Of a stretch of DNA of 9,995 bases, positions 1 through 5,676 are shown piece by piece. The notes below the pieces were generated by a model. It did not search any database. It was not told the origin of the DNA and saw only the letters and a list, made by a program, of their open reading frames with translations. Every line of letters begins with the position of its first letter. Within the stretch, counting starts at the first letter, position 1. Source of the stretch: Treponema sp. (lineage in GTDB: Bacteria > Spirochaetota > Spirochaetia > Treponematales > Treponemataceae); assembly GCA_017421145.1 (NCBI GenBank), contig JAFOTA010000210.1:1-9995 (forward strand), written 5' to 3'. Both the position numbers and the translations under genes were made by a program.

Positions 1-707
1 AGATGGCGGAATCTTTTGAAAGCCTTGAGCAGACCGCTACGGAAGGAATCGAAAAGCAGATGAAGGTTTCCGATCATGTTTCTGAAATCGAGGCTCAGTC
101 AAAGGCTCTTCAGGACGCAAACATAGCGATAAACAACGTTGCAAGCCAGACCAACCTTCTTGCAATGAACGCTGCAATCGAGGCGGCACATGCGGGTGAG
201 GCGGGAAAGGGATTCTCCGTCGTTGCGGATGAAATCAGAAAGCTTTCCGAAACGTCTGCGGCTGAGTCGCATAAAATCAGCGAAGAGCTTCATAAGATCA
301 GCGAGTCAATAGAGGCCGTCGTCGTGGCTGCAAGGGAAAGCTCCGAAAGCTTCTCAGGCGTGGGCGAAAAGATTTCCCAGACCGACCAGCTTGTGAACCA
401 GATAAAGGCGGCCATGCAGGAACAGAAAACCGGTTCCCAGCAGATTGTCGACGTGCTCAAGATGATGAACGACAGCACGCTTGAAGTCAAGAACGCTTCT
501 CATGAGATGGCTGTCGGAAACAGGGCAATCCTTGGTGAGATAAGGACGCTCCAGGATGCCACCGGAATGATCAGGAACGGCATGGATGAAATGTCGGTCG
601 GGGCCGCCGAAATCAACAAGACAAGCTCGCTTCTTTCCGACATTTCAACGAAGGTGTCCGACTCAATCAACCGGATAGGCACTCAGATCGACCAGTTCAA
701 GGTGTAG
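1..707 (+). CDS. Methyl-accepting chemotaxis protein, C-terminal signalling domain (5' end outside window)
   Basis: This is the C-terminal part of a chemoreceptor, which signals through CheA and CheW to control flagellar rotation. The reading frame is open to the left edge, so the ATG at position 3 is probably internal and the sensor, membrane and HAMP parts lie upstream. The visible 234 residues are alpha-helical. They contain the highly conserved hairpin tip that binds CheA/Che[15 protein letters not shown] at about residues 49-62, then [20 protein letters not shown] to about residue 82. About 150 further residues of heptad-like helix with many Q, E, S and A follow, suitable for methylation sites. 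The long distance from tip to C-terminus fits one of the longer receptor length classes (inference). The protein ends in QIDQFKV, with no CheR-tethering pentapeptide. The signal input cannot be told from this part. A terminator follows 24 bp after the stop. Confidence 0.95.
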   Translation, partial: MAESFESLEQTATEGIEKQMKVSDHVSEIEAQSKALQDANIAINNVASQTNLLAMNAAIEAAHAGEAGKGFSVVADEIRKLSETSAAESHKISEELHKISESIEAVVVAARESSESFSGVGEKISQTDQLVNQIKAAMQEQKTGSQQIVDVLKMMNDSTLEVKNASHEMAVGNRAILGEIRTLQDATGMIRNGMDEMSVGAAEINKTSSLLSDISTKVSDSINRIGTQIDQFKV

Positions 708-731
708 CTCCGGGAAAGCACTGATTAATGT

Positions 732-767
732 AAGCCTGTGCAGGTTTCATGCATGGGCTTCATTTTT
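732..767 (+). terminator. Intrinsic terminator of the chemoreceptor gene
   Basis: Bases 732-742 pair with 750-760 to make an 11-bp stem. It has two G-T wobbles in the middle and a 7-nt loop (743-749). A run of five T at 763-767 follows almost directly. It lies 24 bp after the chemoreceptor stop codon, where a terminator is expected. Confidence 0.8.
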
Positions 768-776
768 GCTTAGGGA

Positions 777-829
777 AACACTGAATAATCCGAAAGCGGG
801 TAGCATACACCGTATGCTCATTCAGTGTT
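777..829. repeat. Nested hairpin 1 in the intergenic region
   Basis: The outer arms AACACTGAAT (777-786) and ATTCAGTGTT (820-829) are perfect 10-bp inverted repeats. Inside them AGCATAC (802-808) and GTATGCT (812-818) form a perfect 7-bp stem with a 3-nt loop. No T tract follows, so it is not a standard terminator for the + strand. Confidence 0.65.
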
Positions 830-842
830 AACCATAAAACTC

Positions 843-890
843 GCAATTTCGCAGTAATTCCTTACAGTATAAAGAATTACGAGAAATTGC
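843..890. repeat. Hairpin 2 in the intergenic region
   Basis: GCAATTTC (843-850) pairs with GAAATTGC (883-890). After a small asymmetric internal loop, GTAATTC (854-860) pairs with GAATTAC (874-880), leaving a 13-nt loop. It lies directly between hairpins 1 and 3 and has no T tract after it. Confidence 0.6.
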
Positions 891-892
891 CG

Positions 893-933
893 GGAACCGC
901 TGATTAATGCTTCCCGTATTAATCAGCGGTTCC
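893..933. repeat. Hairpin 3: perfect 16-bp inverted repeat
   Basis: GGAACCGCTGATTAAT (893-908) and ATTAATCAGCGGTTCC (918-933) are exact reverse complements around a 9-nt loop. The left arm is the third copy of the GGGAA...CTGATTAAT motif. The sequence after the stem (TTAGGAATTTGCG) is not a convincing T tract. A mobile-palindrome type of repeat, a protein binding site or an RNA structure all remain possible. Confidence 0.75.
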
Positions 934-972
934 TTAGGAATTTGCGATTTCCAATGATTTTCCAAAACCTCA

Positions 973-1000
973 TTGAATTATTCTATTAAAGGTGTATAAT
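973..1000 (+). promoter_or_regulatory. Sigma-70-type promoter for gpsA-ffh
   Basis: TTGAAT (973-978) is separated by 16 nt from a perfect TATAAT (995-1000). Transcription would start near 1007, leaving a leader of about 70 nt before gpsA. It is the only good promoter seen between the chemoreceptor terminator and gpsA. Confidence 0.65.
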
Positions 1001-1065
1001 AGAACTTATCCCTAAAATTTCAGGGAATGTTGAAAAACTTCATTTTTTGAGATAATGAAAAGCTT

Positions 1066-1073
1066 GGAAGGTG
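1066..1073 (+). promoter_or_regulatory. Ribosome binding site deciding the gpsA start
   Basis: GGAAGGTG lies 5-7 nt before the ATG at 1079 and inside the reading frame of the longer alternative starting at 1055. Upstream of 1055 only a weak GAG is seen. This favours the shorter protein. Confidence 0.6.
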
Positions 1074-1078
1074 CGTTT

Positions 1079-2134
1079 ATGGATTCAAAGACTGTTGGTA
1101 TCATTGGAGCCGGTGCGTGGGGAACTGCCATGGGAACGGCTTTGGCCCGCGGCGGTCACTCCGTTGAAGTATGGGCTATGGAAGAAGATGTCGTGGATTC
1201 CATAAACAATGAGCATGAGAACAAGCGTTATCTTCCCGGATATAAGCTCAGCGAGGGGCTTACGGCTTCAGGCGACATCAAGAAAGTTGCGTCCGGCAAG
1301 GAATTTATCATCGTAGGAAGCCCTTCATTATATATTGCGCCGACAATAAGGCAGTTTGCAGACGTTCCGAACATCACCGAAGGAAAGACCGTGATAGGTG
1401 CGTTGACCAAAGGTTTCGTTCCGAATGAAAGCGGCCTTCCGAAATTCGTGCTTGAAACCATGGAATCAGCTCTTCCTGAATGCTACAAAGACGGAACCGT
1501 ATATATAGCGGGTCCTTCACATGCAGAGGAAGTGGCTCTCGGAAAAATAACCGGGCTTATAACTGCTTCAGACCATCACAGGAATGCAATTCGCATGAGG
1601 GATCTTCTGCGCGTTCCGGGAATCATGGCATATGCTTCTTTTGATCCGATCGGAGTTCAGGTATGCGCGGCTGTAAAGAACGTAATCGCAGTGGTTTACG
1701 GAAGCCTTGATGCAATGGCCGAAACAAGCGAAATCTTCGGGGACAATACGGAAAGCCTCCTTATGGCTGCAGGACTCAATGAAATACAGACCATAGGATT
1801 TGCCATGGGAGCGACCCACCCGGAAACTTTCACTTCCATAAGCGGAGTGGGCGACCTTGACGTTACTTGCAAGTCAAAATACGGACGCAACAGACGCTTC
1901 GGTCAGGACATAATCAAGACGGACATGCTCAGCCGCTTCGAAAACCTTGATGATTTGATCGCCAACGTAAAGAAAATCGGCTATCTTCCGGAAGGTGCGA
2001 TTGCATGCAAGTACGTGCATCAGATTGCGGAGGAAAAAAGCCTTAAGCTCCCGATATGCGATGCGCTCTACAGGCTCCTGAACAGGGAACTCACGCCGAT
2101 GGAATGCCTGATGAAGCTTGTAAACAGACAGTAG
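1079..2134 (+). CDS. gpsA: Glycerol-3-phosphate dehydrogenase [NAD(P)+]
   Basis: GpsA reduces dihydroxyacetone phosphate to sn-glycerol 3-phosphate with NAD(P)H in the cytoplasm, feeding phospholipid synthesis. The 351-residue protein has the N-terminal Rossmann motif GAGAWGTAMG (residues 10-19). It also has GPSHAEEVA (from 145), the family's active-site lysine in AAVKNVIAV (K200), and the C-terminal signature GVGDLDVTC (256-264) followed by K-S-K-Y-G-R-N-R-R-F-G. Length is slightly above the usual 330-340. The start at 1079 is chosen because GGAAGG (1066-1071) sits 7 nt before it and the protein then begins just ahead of the dinucleotide fold. A start at 1055 would add eight residues but has only a poor ribosome site. 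ffh follows after 25 bp and is probably co-transcribed, driven by the promoter at 973-1000. Confidence 0.96.
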   Translation: MDSKTVGIIGAGAWGTAMGTALARGGHSVEVWAMEEDVVDSINNEHENKRYLPGYKLSEGLTASGDIKKVASGKEFIIVGSPSLYIAPTIRQFADVPNITEGKTVIGALTKGFVPNESGLPKFVLETMESALPECYKDGTVYIAGPSHAEEVALGKITGLITASDHHRNAIRMRDLLRVPGIMAYASFDPIGVQVCAAVKNVIAVVYGSLDAMAETSEIFGDNTESLLMAAGLNEIQTIGFAMGATHPETFTSISGVGDLDVTCKSKYGRNRRFGQDIIKTDMLSRFENLDDLIANVKKIGYLPEGAIACKYVHQIAEEKSLKLPICDALYRLLNRELTPMECLMKLVNRQ

Positions 2135-2159
2135 AAAAAATATTAAAAAGGAAGAAGAG

Positions 2160-3548
2160 ATGTTAGAGAAAATAACCGGCACGTTCAGCAGCATAATGAG
2201 GACTCTCGGCGGAAAGTCGAAGATCACCGAAAAAAATATCGAGGAAACGGTCGAGCAGATAAAGATGGCTCTTTTGGAAGCCGACGTAAACCTTCGTGTG
2301 GTGCGCCGTTTCGTCAACAGCACTATTGAAGAGGCTAAGGGTGAAAAAGTCCTCAAGGCAGTCGATCCGGGCCAGCAGTTCGTAAAGATCATCTATGATA
2401 AAATCGTAAGGATGCTCGGTGACGAGAAAAAGGATCTGGGGCTTAAAGGTCCTGACGTTCAGTCCGTAGTCCTCCTTCTTGGTCTCCAGGGTGCCGGAAA
2501 AACGACTGCCGCACACAAGCTTGCAGCGAAACTTAAAAAAGATGGCAGAAGGCCGCTCCTCGTTGCCTGTGACTTGATCCGTCCTGCAGCTATCGAACAG
2601 CTTTCCGTACTCGGTGAAAAAATAGACGTTCCGGTCTACAAGGAAATTGACAGCAAGGATGCCGTATCGGTCGCAAAGCACGGTCTTGATTTTGCAAAGA
2701 AAAACGGTCTGGACACCGTGATCGTCGATACTGCCGGCCGCCTCCAGATTGATGCGGATATGATGGACGAGCTTGTCCGCGTGAAAAAGGCTGTGGATCC
2801 TGTCGAAACGATTCTCGTGGCTGATTCCATGACCGGTCAGAATGCCGTTGACATTGCAAAGAGCTTTGACGAGCAGCTTGGTCTTTCTGGCGTAATCCTC
2901 ACTAAATTTGATTCCGATGCGCGTGGTGGTGCAGCCCTTTCTTTGAAGACCATAACCGGAAAACCTATACTGTACATCGGCACTGGTGAAAAAACGGAAG
3001 ATTTCGAGCAGTTCCATCCTGACAGAATCGCAAGCAGAATCCTCGGCATGGGCGATGTCGTTTCATTGGTCGAAAAGGCGCAGGAAACCGTCGATCAGGA
3101 AGAAGCGCTCAAGATGCAGAAAAAGATGATGCGCAACGAGTTCACCCTCCAGGACATGCTTGAACAGCTCCAGTCCATGAAAAAGATGGGTTCCATGAAG
3201 CAGATTCTTGACATGATGCCGGGTCTTGCGGGGCAGGTTGACGAAAGCCAGATTGACAAGGCCGGGCTTAAGCATCAGGAGGCCATCATCCAGAGCATGA
3301 CCATGAAGGAGCGCATGAACCATCTTATAATCGGTCCTTCAAGGCGCAAGAGGATTGCAAAGGGAAGCGGAACTTCGGTGCAGGAAGTCAACAAGCTCAT
3401 AAAGCAGTTTGAAAAGACCAAGCTCACCATGAAAAAATTGACAAGAAACCGCGGTGCTCAGGCAAGGATGATGCAGCAGATGATGGGCGGTGCCGGCGGA
3501 ATGGGAGGCTTTGACATGAGCCAGCTCCCGAAGGGATTCAAATTCTAA
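2160..3548 (+). CDS. ffh: Signal recognition particle protein Ffh (SRP54 GTPase)
   Basis: Ffh binds 4.5S RNA and signal sequences emerging from the ribosome. With receptor FtsY it delivers nascent membrane proteins to the translocon. The 462 residues show the full SRP54 order: N-terminal helical bundle (1-90), then the GTPase G domain with P-loop GLQGAGKTT (108-116), DTAGR (190-194), TKFD (248-251) and the closing GTGEKTEDFEQFHPDR. The methionine-rich M domain runs from about 300 to the end and includes the RNA-binding GPSRRKRIAKGSG stretch. The tail is rich in M and G and ends in LPKGFKF. A Shine-Dalgarno-like AAGGAAG (2148-2154) lies 5 nt before the ATG. Its short distance to gpsA suggests one transcript. 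The ribosomal genes rpsP/rimM/trmD, often next to ffh in bacteria, are absent here. Confidence 0.98.
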   Translation: MLEKITGTFSSIMRTLGGKSKITEKNIEETVEQIKMALLEADVNLRVVRRFVNSTIEEAKGEKVLKAVDPGQQFVKIIYDKIVRMLGDEKKDLGLKGPDVQSVVLLLGLQGAGKTTAAHKLAAKLKKDGRRPLLVACDLIRPAAIEQLSVLGEKIDVPVYKEIDSKDAVSVAKHGLDFAKKNGLDTVIVDTAGRLQIDADMMDELVRVKKAVDPVETILVADSMTGQNAVDIAKSFDEQLGLSGVILTKFDSDARGGAALSLKTITGKPILYIGTGEKTEDFEQFHPDRIASRILGMGDVVSLVEKAQETVDQEEALKMQKKMMRNEFTLQDMLEQLQSMKKMGSMKQILDMMPGLAGQVDESQIDKAGLKHQEAIIQSMTMKERMNHLIIGPSRRKRIAKGSGTSVQEVNKLIKQFEKTKLTMKKLTRNRGAQARMMQQMMGGAGGMGGFDMSQLPKGFKF

Positions 3549-3552
3549 AATT

Positions 3553-3594
3553 ATGGCGGCCGTGCCGGGCTTGATCCTGTATGGCCGTCGTTTT
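3553..3594 (+). terminator. Probable intrinsic terminator after ffh
   Basis: Bases 3553-3565 can pair with 3579-3591, a GC-rich 13-bp stem with four G-T wobbles and a 13-nt loop. TTTT (3591-3594) follows, then a second T run at 3603-3608. It starts 4 bp after the ffh stop. The first T tract is short, so termination may be partial. Confidence 0.55.
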
Positions 3595-3628
3595 GCGTGG
3601 GATTTTTTGTTGGGATAGTGGGGATATT

Positions 3629-4111
3629 ATGATTAAAAAAACGTCTGACGGCCCTTTGACGAGGGTCAGGATTATTGACGGCTTCGACGTGTTCATAGTT
3701 CTTGTGGCGGTCGTGGCTCTCGCACTGAATTTCACTTCAAGGATAAAATCAAATCCGAACAGGCTTTCCGGGATAACCGGTTACATGACCAAAAACCGGA
3801 TTGAAAAAAAACTCTCAAAAATAAGCGGCATAAAATCAGCCGAGCTGGAATTTTCTGAAAACTACGGGCAGTACAGCGTGACGGCGCTCATTACTCCCTG
3901 GGCAGGAAATTATTCCATATACTCCGATGAAACGCTTGAAAAAATCTACGCAGCAATAATGGAAGAAACCGGAATACCGGAAAACTATATCATGATTTTT
4001 GATTCCGACACTGGTCAGAGGATTGAAAAATCAGGGATAAGGGAAAACGGTGGTTCCGACAGACGGATTGAAGGTCTTTACGAGATGTTCGGCCAATTTT
4101 TCGGAATATGA
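3629..4111 (+). CDS. Small single-pass membrane protein of unknown function with a FliF-RBM-like periplasmic domain
   Basis: No named family is recognised. The 160-residue protein has a short basic N-terminus (MIKK...RVR), one membrane segment at about residues 20-37 (VFIVLVAVVALALNF) and a 120-residue part predicted to lie in the periplasm. Residues about 57-133 read helix-strand-helix-strand: IEKKLSKISGIKSAELEFS, YSVTALITPW, LEKIYAAIMEETGI, then YIMIFDSDTGQ. This matches in order and spacing residues 139-221 of the FliF in this window (LEQHLEQLDGIRAANVMLS, ASVTLFP, MHLIMRSVEGL, ITIFNGDTNE). It therefore looks like a ring-building-motif fold as in FliF, YscJ or SpoIIIAG; this is inference by eye. 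The start at 3629 places the membrane segment correctly and has GGGGA about 5 nt upstream; a start at 3581 would lie inside the ffh terminator. flgB begins 80 bp downstream, so a flagellar role is plausible. Confidence 0.8.
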   Translation: MIKKTSDGPLTRVRIIDGFDVFIVLVAVVALALNFTSRIKSNPNRLSGITGYMTKNRIEKKLSKISGIKSAELEFSENYGQYSVTALITPWAGNYSIYSDETLEKIYAAIMEETGIPENYIMIFDSDTGQRIEKSGIRENGGSDRRIEGLYEMFGQFFGI

Positions 4112-4191
4112 AATCTGCGCCGCATCGACGTGAACGGACAAGCTTTTTTAAAAACACTTAACATTTTTTTCAGAATGCCGATGGTGAATGT

Positions 4192-4617
4192 ATGGGAATG
4201 AATAATTTTGTAAATTCAGTTGATTTACTCCAACGTGCTCTTGACGTACAGAGCCTGCGCTATCAGGTGACTGCAAACAACATCGCCAACAGTGAGGTTC
4301 CTAACTACAAAAGACAGGTTCTGAACTTTGAAAGCGAGCTGCAACGTGCTTTTGAGTCCAGGGACAACGAGCACAACTCATTCAAGATGGCGACCGCTGA
4401 TGCACGTCATGTTGAAAGCGAGCAGCCGAGGGACTGGCGTAAGGTAGAGCCGCGCAGGGTAACCGACTGGGTATCGACATCCAAGGCCAATGGAAACAAC
4501 GTGGACGCGGAGCAGGAGGCCATGAATATTGCCCAAATCCAGATGCAGTATCAGCTTTTGACCATGCTTGAAAACTTTGAGTTCAACCAGGTCGATATTG
4601 CAATGAAAAAGATTTGA
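4192..4617 (+). CDS. flgB: Flagellar proximal rod protein FlgB
   Basis: FlgB forms the part of the rod nearest the MS ring and is exported by the flagellar type III system. The 141 residues carry the rod/hook N-terminal signature LRYQVTANNIANSEVPNYKR at about residues 23-42, in which the ANNIAN motif is diagnostic. The C-terminal helix MNIAQIQMQYQLLTMLENFE is also typical. Length is normal for the family. The start is uncertain between 4192 and 4198 (MNNFVNS...). GGTGA at 4183-4187 is 4 nt before the first and 10 nt before the second. It is followed after 26 bp by flgC. The upstream 80 bp contain no strong sigma-70 promoter. Confidence 0.96.
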   Translation: MGMNNFVNSVDLLQRALDVQSLRYQVTANNIANSEVPNYKRQVLNFESELQRAFESRDNEHNSFKMATADARHVESEQPRDWRKVEPRRVTDWVSTSKANGNNVDAEQEAMNIAQIQMQYQLLTMLENFEFNQVDIAMKKI

Positions 4618-4643
4618 TGAAGCTTTGATTTGAGGAGAACGGT

Positions 4644-5102
4644 ATGGGACTTTTTACCAGCATGAATATTGCCGCGACGGGAATGAGCGCGGAACGTCTT
4701 CGCACTGACGTAATCAGCAACAACATAGCGAATGCGACTACGACACGCACTCAGGAAGGCGGAGCATACAGAAAGCAGACCGTAGTGTTTGAGCCTATTG
4801 CATCCGAGCATCCTGTATGGAGAAGCCCTTTCGTCAGCGCAGATCAGGACAACGGCCCGGGAAAAGGAGTCCGTGTAAAGACAATCACCAAGGACACGAC
4901 TCAGGGACGCATGGTCTATGACCCGACCCATCCTGATGCAATCCAGTCCGGACCGAACAAGGGCTATGTCGAATACCCGAACGTGAACATCGTCAACGAA
5001 ATGGTTGACATGATTTCTGCGAACAGGGCATACGAAGCAAACCAGAGCGTAATTCAGGGCAGCAAGGAAATGTTCTCTGCGGCTCTTGAAATCGGAAGAT
5101 AA
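4644..5102 (+). CDS. flgC: Flagellar proximal rod protein FlgC
   Basis: FlgC is the second proximal rod subunit, stacking on FliE and FlgB in the periplasm after type III export. The 152-residue product starts MGLFTSMNIAATGMSAERLR. It has the rod signature VISNNIANATTTRT near residues 23-36, then a conserved middle part. The C-terminal motif VNIVNEMVDMISANRAYEAN is characteristic of FlgC and of the wider rod/hook family. Length is slightly above the usual 135-150. GAGGAG (4632-4637) lies 6 nt before the ATG, a strong ribosome site. The gaps to flgB (26 bp) and fliE (20 bp) indicate a single operon. Confidence 0.97.
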   Translation: MGLFTSMNIAATGMSAERLRTDVISNNIANATTTRTQEGGAYRKQTVVFEPIASEHPVWRSPFVSADQDNGPGKGVRVKTITKDTTQGRMVYDPTHPDAIQSGPNKGYVEYPNVNIVNEMVDMISANRAYEANQSVIQGSKEMFSAALEIGR

Positions 5103-5122
5103 ATCATTGAGGGGAATGAAAA

Positions 5123-5488
5123 ATGGACATGACAATCGGTACTTTGGAGCTTAACAGATCCAATCCGGCGCACATCGGAACAAAGAGCCTTCTGGATACG
5201 TCCAAGTCTCTGTACATGGATTCTTTCGGCAATGTGACGAACACCGCCGCAGAACCGGGAAAAACCAAGGGGACTTTTGAATCCTACCTGCTTGATGCCG
5301 TTTCAGAGATGAACGACCAGCAGCTTAATGTGTCCGCGCTTACTGAACAGGTAATCACCGACCCGGACAGCGTTGACATACACGACGTTACGAATGCGAT
5401 GGCCATGGCGAAAATGTCCATGAACCTTGCCCAGACGGTAATCGACAGGGTCATCTCAGGATGGAACGAACTGTCTCAGAACCGCTAG
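5123..5488 (+). CDS. fliE: Flagellar hook-basal body complex protein FliE
   Basis: FliE is the small adaptor that joins the MS ring (FliF) to the rod and is among the first proteins exported. The 121-residue protein has a poorly conserved N-terminal half and the recognisable C-terminal FliE helices. These include FESYLLDAVSEMNDQQLN, the DPDSVDIHDVTNAMAMAKMS stretch, then MNLAQTVIDRVISGWNEL. Length is slightly above the usual 100-115. A GAGGGG site (5109-5114) lies 8 nt before the ATG. It is 20 bp after flgC. A gap of 188 bp with its own promoter signal separates it from fliF, so fliE may end the first transcriptional block. Confidence 0.94.
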   Translation: MDMTIGTLELNRSNPAHIGTKSLLDTSKSLYMDSFGNVTNTAAEPGKTKGTFESYLLDAVSEMNDQQLNVSALTEQVITDPDSVDIHDVTNAMAMAKMSMNLAQTVIDRVISGWNELSQNR

Positions 5489-5575
5489 TAATTATATAAA
5501 AAATTGAGAGCTGCCTCCAAGAGCGGGGGCAAGAAAAAAAATAAACCTTTTGATGAGAAGTGAACACTTTATCAC

Positions 5576-5604
5576 TTTCCAACGGAATGGTTATGTGATA
5601 TAAT
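5576..5604 (+). promoter_or_regulatory. Internal extended -10 promoter for fliF-fliG
   Basis: A perfect TATAAT (5599-5604) is preceded by TGA (5596-5598), giving the extended -10 form TGnTATAAT. A 4-of-6 match to -35, TTTCCA (5576-5581), lies 17 nt upstream of the hexamer. The expected start near 5611 leaves a leader of about 65 nt before fliF. A small dyad AAGTGA (5558-5563) / TCACTT (5572-5577) touches the -35 region and could be an operator, but that is speculative. Confidence 0.65.
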
Positions 5605-5676
5605 CCTTATGCTTGATCCTGTAGTTTAGTGGGAATGGCTGTAGGATTGAATTTTGTTCGTTCACGGGAGGGGAAA

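Larger units (their letters stand above)
712..910 (+). repeat. Three direct copies of a short GGGAA...CTGATTAAT-like motif
   Basis: Related 19-nt motifs start at 712 (GGGAAAGCACTGATTAATG), 773 (GGGAAACACTGAATAATCC) and 892 (GGGAACCGCTGATTAATGC). They share GGGAA, then CTGAtTAAT. The second and third also form the left arms of hairpins. Three copies within 200 bases of intergenic DNA suggest a dispersed repeat family of this genome, but only this locus is visible. No spacer regularity or transposase is present. Confidence 0.6.

Noticed and set aside
712..933. CRISPR-like array
   Set aside because: There are only three imperfect copies at irregular spacing, without uniform spacers or cas genes.
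2163..3017. 284-codon open frame on the minus strand inside ffh
   Set aside because: It is fully covered by the unmistakable ffh gene and its product resembles no known family; it is a frame shadow.
3581..3628. Longer start for the membrane protein gene at 3581
   Set aside because: The extra 16 codons lie in the right arm of the ffh terminator hairpin, have no ribosome site, and put unrelated residues before a normal basic N-terminus.
4551..5135. 194-codon open frame on the minus strand across flgC
   Set aside because: It overlaps flgC and its junctions, which are certain on the + strand, and has no recognisable motif.
5513..5530. GC-rich hairpin after fliE as a terminator
   Set aside because: The stem is only 6 bp with one wobble and is followed by an A-rich, not T-rich, tract on the + strand, so it does not qualify as an intrinsic terminator for fliE.
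3569..5623. Exact 13-nt repeat GCTTGATCCTGTA at 3569-3581 and 5611-5623
   Set aside because: One 13-nt match in 10 kb is expected by chance, and the two sites have different contexts (ffh terminator loop and fliF leader).
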